Shown: positions 7,933 through 16,500 of the stretch, in pieces
How the letters are laid out: every line of letters begins with the position of its first letter
Numbering within the stretch: position 1 is the first letter of the stretch
The notes under the pieces: model-generated
Told to the model about the DNA's origin: nothing
The model's database searches: none
The model's input: only the letters and a program-made list of their open reading frames with translations
Program-made: the position numbers and the translations under genes
NCBI RefSeq assembly: GCF_024355225.1
Contig: NZ_VCNH01000003.1
Location: 53,376-117,375, forward strand
Origin: Roseovarius sp. M141
GTDB lineage: Bacteria; Pseudomonadota; Alphaproteobacteria; Rhodobacterales; Rhodobacteraceae
Direction: 5' to 3'
Length of the DNA stretch: 64,000 nt

Positions 7933-8681
7933 GCTGCCTCCAATCGATCGAGAGTGTCGCGGAGGCTCGTCCCGTCGGGACGCAGGGTATGGTCGATCTC
8001 GTCTTCAAGCGCAATGTAGGTGGAAAGCAGATCTGGCCTCAGCCGTGCGGCGCATTGCAGATCGGCGAGCGAAGACATTATGCAGAAGCTGCAGGACAGA
8101 CGCGACATGCCGCGGCCATAGGCCCAATGCGGCTCCTGCCCCGCAGCGGCGATGGTGTCAAACACCTCCCGCCTGGTGAGGCCATGGATTGGCAGCCAGT
8201 CGATCCAGGTTCGGCCCGCCACACCGTTTCGGGCATTCGGCCTGACCACGGGACGGCATCGGCGCGCGGCGCTTTCTTCGGCCCGCATCCCCATCGCGCT
8301 GACGATCCGCCCGGCGAACCGGGGGTTGGCCGCGAGATAGCGGCGCAACTCGCGCTCGATCGGACCCCGTTTCTGGTCGGATGTGCATTGGCGATATCGT
8401 GGGGATGGGAACATGCCCCGCGCCCGGACCATCTCGAAGAACGACCTTCGGGGTCGTGCGATCACCAGCGGCAGTCCGAAAGTGGTCTTCCGGATATGGC
8501 TGATCGTGCCGGGCCATTCGATGTCGCCGAGGGTGGCGTGGACGATGAGGAGCTGATCACGCGGGATGCCGGCCTCGACCAGTTTGATCGTCATCGCCTG
8601 GCTGTCCTTACCACCGGAATGGTTGATCGCCACGAGGGCGCCGCGCTCAATCAGGTCGGTGATGTCAGGCGGAATTCGCAT
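7929..8681 (-). CDS. PAPS-reductase-family (PP-loop) protein
   Basis: 250 aa from the ATG at 8681, with GGAGG five bases upstream. The PP-loop 'NHSGGKDSQAM' near residue 20 binds ATP-type substrates. Cysteines occur in 'YRQCTSDQKRGPIERELRRY' and 'LSCSFCIMSS', the latter a CxxC pattern seen in plasmid and phage relatives of PAPS reductase and in DndC-type proteins. The usual CysH C-terminal 'ECGLH' active site is not visible, so true sulfate assimilation is unlikely. A sulfur-transfer or nucleic-acid-modification role is inference. The gene overlaps the 127-aa gene by 17 bp and radC by 4 bp: a tight trio. Confidence 0.8.
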   Translation of the reverse strand: MRIPPDITDLIERGALVAINHSGGKDSQAMTIKLVEAGIPRDQLLIVHATLGDIEWPGTISHIRKTTFGLPLVIARPRRSFFEMVRARGMFPSPRYRQCTSDQKRGPIERELRRYLAANPRFAGRIVSAMGMRAEESAARRCRPVVRPNARNGVAGRTWIDWLPIHGLTRREVFDTIAAAGQEPHWAYGRGMSRLSCSFCIMSSLADLQCAARLRPDLLSTYIALEDEIDHTLRPDGTSLRDTLDRLEAA

Positions 8682-9048
8682 CGGAGCCTCCAAAGATTGC
8701 GGCCCAGTTGTTCCCGGTGCCCATCTCGTCCCGGCGTTTCAGGACGGCAAGACGGTTCATCAGTTCCATGATGATGGGCGTCGTCGGATGATTGGCGCGC
8801 TCGCCTTTCGACGGTCTGGCCAATCCAGGAGGGCCGTATTTGAGGAGCTCAATCGCAGCCTCGAGCGATGGCACATGAGTCTCGCGGTCGATGAGCTCGC
8901 GAGGCATGGCCGCTCCGTGGGCAGCGAGTGCTCGGTTCCGCGCCTCGCTCAGACGGCGCCCGTCGATCCTTTGGGCGGCATCGACCCATTCTGAGACGTC
9001 GGACCAGGTAAGCCGCGCGCCCGGCGTGGTGTATCTATCATGTGTCAT
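8665..9048 (-). CDS. Hypothetical 127-aa protein, first gene of the PP-loop/RadC trio
   Basis: The start is the ATG at 9048, behind GAGGG. The sequence is Arg/Ala-rich and helical ('WSDVSEWVDAAQRIDGRRLSEARNRALAAHGAAM'), with a conserved C-terminal block 'NHPTTPIIMELMNRLAVLKR ... FGGSDANSA'. No signal peptide or membrane segment. Family unknown to me. The end overlaps the PP-loop start by 17 bp, so the two are co-translated. A damaged second copy of its C-terminus lies at 7.24-7.43 kb, on the far side of radC. Confidence 0.75.
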   Translation of the reverse strand: MTHDRYTTPGARLTWSDVSEWVDAAQRIDGRRLSEARNRALAAHGAAMPRELIDRETHVPSLEAAIELLKYGPPGLARPSKGERANHPTTPIIMELMNRLAVLKRRDEMGTGNNWAAIFGGSDANSA

Positions 9049-9071
9049 GGGAAGCCCTCGATCCTTGCCGC

Positions 9072-9302
9072 TCAGATCATCCCGGCGATGACGAGGCCGG
9101 ATTTCATCGACGGGCGGCCGCAGGCCTCGCAGAACCCGGCGCGCTGATCGGGCTCGTGATCCGCCGTGTGGTCGCAATCGGGTGCCATGCAGATCGCGGG
9201 CACGATGTCGTCGAGCGCGTGGTCTTCCAGGAAGTCCGCGACCTCGGCGTAGCCCTCGGAAGTTGCGAGCGTGACCAGTTTGGGATGGGTGAGATTGAAC
9301 AT
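9072..9302 (-). CDS. Small cysteine-containing hypothetical protein (76 aa)
   Basis: The start ATG at 9302 follows AAGGA. The second half holds 'CMAPDCDHTADHEPDQRAGFCEACGRP', a C-x4-C ... C-x2-C plus His arrangement that could bind zinc; the first half is acidic. This resembles small conserved plasmid proteins of Rhodobacteraceae but I know no assigned function. It lies 23 bp upstream of the 127-aa gene and is likely the promoter-proximal member of that operon. A hairpin terminator sits about 30 bp before its start. Confidence 0.65.
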   Translation of the reverse strand: MFNLTHPKLVTLATSEGYAEVADFLEDHALDDIVPAICMAPDCDHTADHEPDQRAGFCEACGRPSMKSGLVIAGMI

Positions 9303-9334
9303 GGGTGTCGTCCTTCTGTCGGGGTGAAACGAAA

Positions 9335-9366
9335 AGAGGGGAGCCGCCTCACTGCGGCTCCCCTCT
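9335..9366 (-). terminator. 13-bp-stem hairpin terminator
   Basis: AGAGGGGAGCCGC pairs perfectly with GCGGCTCCCCTCT around a 6-base loop. On the minus strand it is followed by TTTTCGTTT. It lies between the tandem DUF736 gene and the 76-aa gene, so it would end transcripts of the former just before the latter, or act as an attenuator. Confidence 0.85.
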
Positions 9367-9521
9367 CGGGGATCTGCCTCCTACGGACAGGGGACGCTGA
9401 CCGGCCGGAGACATGCCGACAGCGCTCCGTCAGGCCTGTTTCATGGGAGGAGGATCAGGCCTGCACGGGTGAGAGGCGCCCCGGTTGCCCGGGACGCCAG
9501 TTCTGTAGAAGTCGCTGCCTG

Positions 9522-10250
9522 TCAGCCGACCAGGGCGAGCCCGGCGTTTTCAGCGCGGTCCTGGCCGGCGCTCTCGACGAAGGGAATGATCGAGAAGGTC
9601 TTGCCGCCCCGCTGCTCCTCATTCTGCACGGCATTCACCCGCAGATCGCCATCGGGCGTGTTGATGAGGAGCGAGACGTAGTCGTTGCCGGTGCGATTGC
9701 TCTTCGCCATCCAGGCCGAGCCGACGCGGATCGGGTGGCCGCGCGGCGAGCTGACCTCGATCCGGTAGTCGGGATGGGTCTCCTCGCTCTTGAACTCGTT
9801 CTCGATGAGCATGAAGTCCAAATCGAACATCATGTTGGCGATGTAGCCGGCGAAGGCGTTGTCGGCATCCATCGCGGTCAGTTCGCCCGAGATCGAGCCG
9901 GACTTCATGGCCCCGTTCGAGACCAGCGGGATGATCTCGAATTCACCGGTCATCGCTTCGCGTGCTTCCTTGGTCTGCACGGCGTTGACCCGGAAGGGTC
10001 CGAGGCCGACATCGATCTGCATCGAGATGTAATGGTTACCGGTGGTATTGCCGGTCTCGTTCCAGGCCGTGCCGATACGCACCTTCCGGCCGGACTTGTT
10101 CACCGCGGTCACATCGAAATCCGGGCTGCGCTCGGACATCTTCGTGCGGGTCTCGAGCTGGATCGCGATGTCGAACCGGCTCGAGTGGATCATGCCGGAA
10201 TAGGCGGTGGCTGCGGTCTCGGCATTCTTGGTCAGGGTTCCTGCGAACAT
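9522..10250 (-). CDS. Tandem DUF736 protein (242 aa, two domains)
   Basis: The start ATG at 10250 has AAGGAG upstream. Two DUF736 repeats are fused: the first contains 'VRIGTAWNETGNTTGNHYIS' and 'GPFRVNAVQ' (about residues 55-105), the second 'IRVGSAWMAKSNRTGNDYVS' and 'GDLRVNAVQN' (about residues 165-215). They are joined by a linker with 'AFAGYIANMMFDLDF'. Single-domain DUF736 proteins are about 100-120 aa, so this is a duplication-fusion. The domain function is unknown. A strong hairpin follows 156 bp downstream. Its own leader (10251-10423) is Pro/Arg-codon noise without a gene. Confidence 0.85.
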   Translation of the reverse strand: MFAGTLTKNAETAATAYSGMIHSSRFDIAIQLETRTKMSERSPDFDVTAVNKSGRKVRIGTAWNETGNTTGNHYISMQIDVGLGPFRVNAVQTKEAREAMTGEFEIIPLVSNGAMKSGSISGELTAMDADNAFAGYIANMMFDLDFMLIENEFKSEETHPDYRIEVSSPRGHPIRVGSAWMAKSNRTGNDYVSLLINTPDGDLRVNAVQNEEQRGGKTFSIIPFVESAGQDRAENAGLALVG

Positions 10251-10423
10251 GGGTCTTCTCCTTGGGTTTGCCGCTGCCCGGCACTTGGCCAGAGCACGCG
10301 GGATTGCTTTTCGACCCCTCATGGGATCGCAAAACCGAAAGCCCTCTTTCCTTTCTCTCCTGCCTGTCAGCCCGACCCGGCGCCGGAACGGGTGCCCGAC
10401 GTTGCCCCGCGCACCACCCTCCC

Positions 10424-10645
10424 CTACGATGCCGCAGCACCATGGTCCGGCTCAGATATGAAGAAGTCGGCCTCCGCCCCATTCAGCCGATGACCGCTTC
10501 GGTCGGTCAGACCGATGGTGCTGCCGTTCCGCACAAAGGTGATGAGGTATTGGCCGAGGCCATCCCGATGCACCCGGTAGCCCTCGTTCGCCCAGTGGAC
10601 GGATTTGCCGGCATCCACGGCGGCCTTGATCTCCGCGACGTTCAT
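10424..10645 (-). CDS. Hypothetical protein (73 aa)
   Basis: The start is the ATG at 10645 (MNVAEIK), because GGAG lies 6 bases before it; an ATG at 10657 is also in frame. The protein reads 'VDAGKSVHWANEGYRVHRDGLGQYLI', with a W-x-N/x-G-Y pattern followed by strands, and looks like a compact folded domain. I recognise it only as a type of small protein carried with DUF736/DUF6915 genes. It is separated from the gene upstream by a terminator. Confidence 0.65.
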   Translation of the reverse strand: MNVAEIKAAVDAGKSVHWANEGYRVHRDGLGQYLITFVRNGSTIGLTDRSGHRLNGAEADFFISEPDHGAAAS

Positions 10646-10681
10646 CTGGATCTCCATTTCAGTGTTGGCGTTGGAAACAAG

Positions 10682-10709
10682 AGAGGCCTGATCCGCAGAT
10701 CGGGCCTCT
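10682..10709 (-). terminator. Hairpin terminator after the DUF5983-like gene
   Basis: AGAGGCC-TGATC-CGCA-GATCG-GGCCTCT forms a long stem with one G-T pair. On the minus strand it is followed by CTTGTTT. It closes the three-gene unit 11833-10727. Confidence 0.75.
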
Positions 10710-10726
10710 GTACACCCGCATTCGAT

Positions 10727-11008
10727 CTACCAGTCGAAGACCTCGAGATAGGGCACCGGCGGGACATCCCGATCGAACAGGACGTAGTCGCACCCGGCAT
10801 CCAGCGCCAACGCCATGACCGTCTTGAAGGCGTCACAGTCGACGCCTGCCGGAAGATCGGCGAGCGTTTCCGGGACGGAGAACAGCCAGCCATACTCGTT
10901 CCGCATGGTCGGCGATTTGGCAAAGAGCCCGTTCTCGATGGCCTGCGCGGTTTGCGCCGGCAGATGTGCGGTGCTGCAATCGTAGAACCTGCGAACGTTG
11001 CGCATCAT
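10727..11008 (-). CDS. DUF5983-like protein (93 aa)
   Basis: This short protein has 'YDCSTAHLPAQTAQAIE' near the N-terminus and the ending 'ALDAGCDYVLFDRDVPPVPYLEVFDW', which I associate with the DUF5983 group (S-T-x-H-I/L start, 'G-C-D-Y-V-L-F-D' and terminal aromatic). Function unknown. The ATG overlaps the DUF6915 stop (ATGA), so it is the last gene of a coupled three-gene set and is followed by a terminator. Confidence 0.6.
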   Translation of the reverse strand: MMRNVRRFYDCSTAHLPAQTAQAIENGLFAKSPTMRNEYGWLFSVPETLADLPAGVDCDAFKTVMALALDAGCDYVLFDRDVPPVPYLEVFDW

Positions 11009-11445
11009 GATCCCATCGCCTCCATCCAGTCCTTGAGGCCGAGGATCGTCTTGCCTTCAGCCACCTCGGCCAGCCATTCCGTGCGCGGATCGCCAACGGG
11101 CTCACGTGCCATCAGGTCGATATGCCCATTGGCCATCCAGGGTTCTGGCTGGATCCGACCGAGCCAGTCGGCGAGGCTCGGGATGCGGCCCTGGCAGTCT
11201 TCGCGGACATGCTGCTCGCCGATCCAGCGGATGGGAATTTCGCGCCCCGTCGCGTTGATGAGCGAAAGCCCGAAGACCCGTTCGGCCTCAAAAATGCCTT
11301 GCGTGTGATGGCGTAGCGCACGGTGGGTGAAAATGGCGAGATGCTCCTTGGAGGCATCAAACCAATCGTGAACAGCCTGATAGTCGGATGGCGTTCCGCC
11401 GAACTTCCGGGCCGAGCTCTCGGCATGATGGAGGGGATGGGCCAT
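11005..11445 (-). CDS. DUF6915 family protein (146 aa)
   Basis: The start ATG at 11445 follows GAGGGG. The N-terminal block 'MAHPLHHAESSARKFGG' and 'HDWFDASKEHLAIFTHRALRHHTQGIF' are what I recognise as DUF6915, rich in histidines. The C-terminal third ('DWLGRIQPEPWM') is less conserved. Function unknown; the His clusters might bind metal. It starts 1 bp after the DUF6878 gene ends and overlaps the DUF5983-like gene by 4 bp. Confidence 0.75.
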   Translation of the reverse strand: MAHPLHHAESSARKFGGTPSDYQAVHDWFDASKEHLAIFTHRALRHHTQGIFEAERVFGLSLINATGREIPIRWIGEQHVREDCQGRIPSLADWLGRIQPEPWMANGHIDLMAREPVGDPRTEWLAEVAEGKTILGLKDWMEAMGS

Positions 11446-11446
11446 G

Positions 11447-11833
11447 TCAGAGCCCCTCGTCGCATGTGTGGGTGCATTCGACGTAACGGTCGGCATGATC
11501 GAGCGTGATACTGTCGGCGGTGACATCCCAGGTCAGCGTACCGTAGCCGCCCTCGTTGTTCTCGAAGCCCGGATGCTGGTGATAGGCGACGGACCAGACG
11601 AAGTCGCCGAGCTTCGTGCAGAGTTCGTCAGGGAGCGCAATGCCTGCGGGCTGCACCGTCACATCTTCGATATTGCCGGAATCGCCGTAGCCTTCGTATT
11701 CGGCAATCACTTCGGTAATCCCGAGGCCGCGCAATTGCGGGAGCAATTCACTCCGGGCAGCCCTGTTCGCGGCCTCGCGCTCGGCCTGCCATTTCGCCAT
11801 CGTCTCGGCGAAGTTTATCTGGGGATTGGTCAT
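11447..11833 (-). CDS. DUF6878 family protein (128 aa)
   Basis: The start ATG at 11833 has AGAGGACGAG upstream. The N-terminal helix is 'AETMAKWQAEREAANRAAR', then 'IAEYEGYGDSGNIEDVTVQPAG' and the C-terminal signature 'GTLTWDVTADSITLDHADRY', which I recognise as DUF6878. Function unknown. First gene of a tight set with DUF6915 and the DUF5983-like gene; the promoter should lie in 11834-12000. Confidence 0.75.
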   Translation of the reverse strand: MTNPQINFAETMAKWQAEREAANRAARSELLPQLRGLGITEVIAEYEGYGDSGNIEDVTVQPAGIALPDELCTKLGDFVWSVAYHQHPGFENNEGGYGTLTWDVTADSITLDHADRYVECTHTCDEGL

Positions 11834-12324
11834 GGGTCTCGTCCTCTTGTCTGAGATTGGGGACAGCGCCGACGGGACAGGAGGTCCGCCACGGTGCCGG
11901 AACGCGGGCGGGCAAACCCCCTTCCGCGTTCCCCCGACCCAAGGCCCGCTTCCGTAATGGGGCGGGCCTCTGTCAAGGGTTTCGGGCAAGTCAAAAATCC
12001 CGGCGAAGATCTCATTCTTCACCGAGTTTTAAGGCACAAATTCAAAAGCTTACTTTTCCTTTTTCACTGCAACCGCACATCAGGACTGAGGGACACCCCC
12101 TACCCGGGCTTCGTTCTTCCGTCCGTAGTCAGCCTCATAGCTGCCACTCTATGCCTGGTCCAAATCTGGTCCTGGGTGCCCATCTTTCCCGCGTATTCAG
12201 CATTTGCTGATAACTTGCGGGCCTTCGGCATCTCCAGGAACCTCGTCCCGGCAAGGGACCTCGACGTACCTGTCATGAGGCGCAGCTCAACCCTCCGCTC
12301 TGAATTGTCCTTGAAGCTTCCCGC
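11834..12324. other. Intergenic region: leader of the DUF6878 set and 3' side of the IS110 element
   Basis: This is 491 bp. AGGCCCGC at 11942 and GCGGGCCT at 11962-11969 form an 8-bp stem hairpin upstream of the DUF6878 gene. The part next to 12324 should contain the 3' end of the IS110 element, whose exact edge I cannot place because IS110 elements lack long terminal inverted repeats. No gene is supported. Confidence 0.45.
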
Positions 12325-13356
12325 TCATGCAGTCGCGCCGGAGTTCTGCGTGTAGCGGAACGGCGTGCCGTCTATCCACATGCGGTGCAAGACGACGCCA
12401 ATGCGTCGAGCAAGTGCAATCATGGCCCTCTTCGCTCCACGCCTGTGCGCTACTTTAAGTGCCCAAGATTGCAGCCAGTTCGGGGCACCACGGTGCATCA
12501 GGATCATCGCTGCCTGATACAACGCGGTTCGAAGCCCGCGATCACCGGCTCGCGTGATTTGTCCAACGATGTCCATCTCTCCGGATTGCGTGCGCCTTGG
12601 CGTAAGCCCCGCCCACGGTCCGACATCCTTCGACCGCGCAAAGCGGGTCGGATCATCAATCGCAGATTTGACTGTCAGGGCGACGATCGGACCGACACCT
12701 GGCATCGTCATCATCAAACGGCAAACATCGTCGTGTTTTGCCAGACCCGCGATTTTGGCATCCAAGTCAGCCAACTCGGCGCGCAACTGGGAACGCGCGC
12801 GCAGAAGAGCCTCAGTCGACGCCGACAGGATTTCATTCTGCTCAACCAGTTCCCTCACCCGGGCCTCGTACCTAATCCGGGTGACATGCCCCAGCTTCAT
12901 GCCAAAGTTTCGCAGAACACCCCGCATCGAAAGCTCAAGGTTGATGATGGCCTGCTGAACTGACTTGCGCGCCGTCAGCAACGCGCGGATTTCCTGGGAG
13001 GACACAGATTTGCGGTGCACGGGCCTGTACCATCCCATTTGAAGCAAGCGCGCAATGCCCTGAGCATCGCGCCTGTCGGTCTTGATCGGCATGGCTTTCA
13101 AGGCTGCCTTCACCAATCGTGTTTCCATCATGACCACGTCAAAGCCAGCTTCTTCCATTCCCTTGCTCAGCCATTGGGACAAAGGTCCGGCTTCGAGCCC
13201 GATCGCATCGATCGAATATGACAATGACGCTATTGCACGTACCAATGCCTCAGGCTCGCTCTCCGCCTGTAATTCTTCAACGATCCTCCCCTGTGGCCCC
13301 AGCACACAAATCGCAGTGCTTGCCAGAGATACATCCAATCCGATAAATACATTCAT
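12325..13356 (-). CDS. IS110-family transposase (343 aa)
   Basis: The N-terminal RuvC-like DEDD domain is visible: 'FIGLDVSLASTAICVLG', 'GLEAGPLSQWLSKGMEEAGFDVVMME', 'IKTDRRDAQGIARLLQMGWYRPVH'. The C-terminal Transposase_20 domain has 'MMTMPGVGPIVALTVKSAIDDPTRFARSKDVGPWAGLTPRR' and 'RAGDRGLRTALYQAA', including the conserved serine region. Length is normal and the frame is intact, so it is probably active. IS110 enzymes act with an element-encoded bridge RNA; the 160-bp structured region upstream of the start (13357-13515) is the candidate. The element separates the strawberry-notch gene from the DUF6878 set. Confidence 0.93.
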   Translation of the reverse strand: MNVFIGLDVSLASTAICVLGPQGRIVEELQAESEPEALVRAIASLSYSIDAIGLEAGPLSQWLSKGMEEAGFDVVMMETRLVKAALKAMPIKTDRRDAQGIARLLQMGWYRPVHRKSVSSQEIRALLTARKSVQQAIINLELSMRGVLRNFGMKLGHVTRIRYEARVRELVEQNEILSASTEALLRARSQLRAELADLDAKIAGLAKHDDVCRLMMTMPGVGPIVALTVKSAIDDPTRFARSKDVGPWAGLTPRRTQSGEMDIVGQITRAGDRGLRTALYQAAMILMHRGAPNWLQSWALKVAHRRGAKRAMIALARRIGVVLHRMWIDGTPFRYTQNSGATA

Positions 13357-13515
13357 GTCGTTGCCCTTCTATTCTTAGGAATTGAGGCGCATGGAAACAT
13401 ACGACCTCGTAGACGCGCTGCAGGCGCATCAAGGGCAACGGCACTTCAGATCATGCTGACAAACAAGCGAAACGTGCTCGATTCGCCGATAGCCCCATTA
13501 CGGCATCTTTTCCTT
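13357..13515 (-). ncRNA. Candidate IS110 bridge-RNA region
   Basis: This non-coding stretch lies directly upstream of the transposase start. It contains a perfect 10-bp inverted repeat, CGTTGCCCTT (13359-13368) and AAGGGCAACG (13431-13440), enclosing the palindrome TACGACCTCGTA (13400-13411) and GCGC-rich stems. Such a closed multi-hairpin layout fits the bridge RNA made from the non-coding end of IS110-group elements. The limits of the transcript are not determined. Confidence 0.5.
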
Positions 13516-16500
13516 TCAGGCGGCCCGATCAGTCCTCGAGGATGATCCCTTCCCGACAATCCTGCCCAGGATCGCGGCGGTATCGACGCCCTCCCCGTGC
13601 GGAACGAAGACCCGGAGCTGGAAGGCGATGATCTCCGTGAAGCACCCCATGGCCTTCAACCCCTCGATCGTGCCCCGGTCTGCCCCGTCGATCTCGAGAC
13701 GTGCCACGCCCGCGACGCGGCGGCGGGTGAGGGAGAGACCTCGGCCCAGATCGACAGGTGCGGAAGAGCCAAGCGCGGCCGTCAGCATCTCCTGCGGGGT
13801 TTTGGGCGTGCCCACCATGAACCGCGCACGCAGCGCCGCGGCGCCATCCTCACTCACGGTCCGGCCGATCATGCTCCCCTGCCCTTCCGGCGTGACGCGG
13901 TAAATGCGCTCATTGCCCGAAGGAATGTCCTTCCAGATCGGCAACAGAAGCCCGGTCAACAGATAGAACCTCGTCGTGGTCACCTTGGGCAGGCTGTCGG
14001 CCTCTTCGTCCCAGAGGCGGCGAAACTCAGGCGGCTCGATCTCCTCCCATACGGACGCTTGGAACTTCCCTTCCTCGACATAGGCGGACCCGGTCGGCCG
14101 CGTCACCTTGCGCATGAGCGTGACGATCTCCTCGTCATACATCTGCATGGGCCGGGACGAGATCAGCGCCACGCGCCCGGAGGCACGGTTGGTCATCGGC
14201 AGTTTGTCGGGGTTCCGATTGAGCGCTTCCTCGGCCGAAAGAACCTTCACTGGGTCGGTGACCTCGAGGCCGATGATCCGCGTCACTGCCCCCGAGCGCG
14301 GACAGGTCCAGAGATCTTCCGTCGAGACCTGCACGATCCTCTCCCCGCGTAGCGTCTCCACCCCGAGATCAAGCAAGCCGGCCGCGCGGGCGCGTTCGGT
14401 CTGATCGGCAATCCGGGTCATGAACTCGGCAAAGAGCGCATTCTGCATATGGATCGGCAGCGCCAGCACCCGGTTGAGGAACCGCTGGATCGGCGGCAAC
14501 TCTTCGAGCAGCACGCCGTCCTGGTCGATCAGCCTCAGGGCGGTCCAGTCCGTGAACCGCTCGTAGCTCATGGCCGCCGCGTGCCCGGCGGCCAGATCGG
14601 CGTAATAGCCGCGCAGCGCCGCCCGTGCGATCGGGCTTTCGAGATTGTCCTCGGCGCGGAACATGCCCTGCGAGCCGGTCTCGCGCTGACCCTTGGTGAG
14701 CGCCCCCAGCTGATCGAGCCGCCGGGCGATCGTCGAAGTGAAGCGCTTCTCGCCATGGACATCCGAGGTGCAGACCCGGAAGAAGGGCGCACTGACCTGT
14801 GCCGAGCGATGCGTGCGGCCGAGCCCCTGGATCGCCGCGTCGGCCCGCCAGCCGGGTTCGAGCAGATAGTGCCGCCGCCGCTTCTGGTTCTTCGCGGTCT
14901 GGGCCGCGTGATAGGAGCGCCCGGTGCCGCCGGCATCGGAGAAGATGAGGACGTCCTTCTCCCCATCCATGAAGGCACGGGTTTCCGATGAATTGCTGCT
15001 GGCACTGCGCTTCTCAATGAAGAGCGCGCCGTCCTGCGATTTCAGCGGCCGGATCGAGCGCCCGGTCACTTCGGCCACCGCGTCGTCGCCAAAGGCCCAG
15101 AGAATCTGATCTAGCGCCGAGGGGATCGGTGCCAGCGCCATCAGCTCCATCATTGCCGCATCGCGCAAGGTGAGCGCCTCGCGCGAGACGACCAGGGCGC
15201 CATTCGCATCCCGCAGCGGTTCGGCCACCATGTTTCCATCGATCTCGACCAGCTTCCGGGCGTGGATCGGGAAAGCCTGTTCGAGATACGAGAGCACGTA
15301 GTCCCGAGGCGTCAAAGCGCCCTCGACCAGTTCGTCTTCGGGATCCATCGCTTCGAGCCGACGTTTCAGGAGGCTTTCGCCGGTGGAAACCACCTGGACG
15401 ACGCAGGCATAGCCATCCGCCACGTCCTGCTCGATGGCGCGGATGATGGTCGGGGCCTTCATGCCCATCAGGAGATGGTTGAAGAACCGCTGCTTGGTGC
15501 TCTCGAACCGAGATTTGGCCGAGGCCTTGGCGGCGGAGGCGTTCGTCTGACCGGACGCATCGTTGACGCCGGTGGCGGTCAGCGCCGCCTCGAGATTGTG
15601 GTGGATCGTCCGGAAGGCCCCTGCGTAGGCGTCGTAGATCTCGACCTGGGCCGGTGTGAGGGCATGTTCGAGAACGTCATATTCCACGCCGTCGAAACTG
15701 AGCGCCCGCGCCGTGTAGAATCCGAGCGTTTTGAGATCGCGCGCCACCACTTCCATCGCCGCCACCCCGCCGGCCTCCATCGCGGAAACAAAACTCTCGC
15801 GGCTCGGGAACGGATATTCCGGCCCCTGGCCCCAGAGTCCGAGGCGCGCGGCATAGGCCAGGTTGTGCACGCTGGTGGCGCCCGTCGCCGAGACATAGAA
15901 GACCCGCGCCCGCGGGGCCGCGAGCTGCAGGCGCAGCCCGGCGAGACCCTGCTGGGAGGGTTTGACCCCCCTGCCCGCCTCAGACCCGGCAGCATTCTGC
16001 ATGGCATGGGCTTCATCGAAGGCGAGCACGCCGTCGAACTCTGCGCCCATCCAGTCGAGAACCTGGCTCAGCCGCGTGGTGCCGCATTTACCCGCGGAGC
16101 GCAGTGTGGCGTATGTCACAAAAAGGATTCCGTCACCCATGGTGACCGGCTGGTCCGGCTTCCATTTCGAGAGCGTCTGGATGTCGGCGGGCGAGCCGCC
16201 GATATCCGTCCAGTCGCGGATCGCGTCCTCGATGAGCGTGGCAGATTTGGAGATCCAGACCGCCTTGCGCCGTCCCGCGAGCCAGTTCACCAGGATGAGC
16301 CCGGCGCATTCTCTCCCCTTGCCGCAACCGGTGCCGTCTCCGAGGAAATACCCGAGGCGATAGGCGCGCGCCGCCGGGTCATCGTCCCTGCGGGTCATCC
16401 GGGTCTGGTCCTCGTCGATCGTGAACCGGCCCGGCAAGTCGCGCGCGTGCGCGTCGTTCGCCATGAGAATGGTCTCGAGCTGCGCCTCGGAGAGATGGCC

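Noticed and set aside
7929..8681. Assimilatory PAPS reductase (CysH)
   Set aside because: The PP-loop is present but the C-terminal ECGLH active-site motif is not visible, and the neighbours are RadC and plasmid genes, not cys genes.
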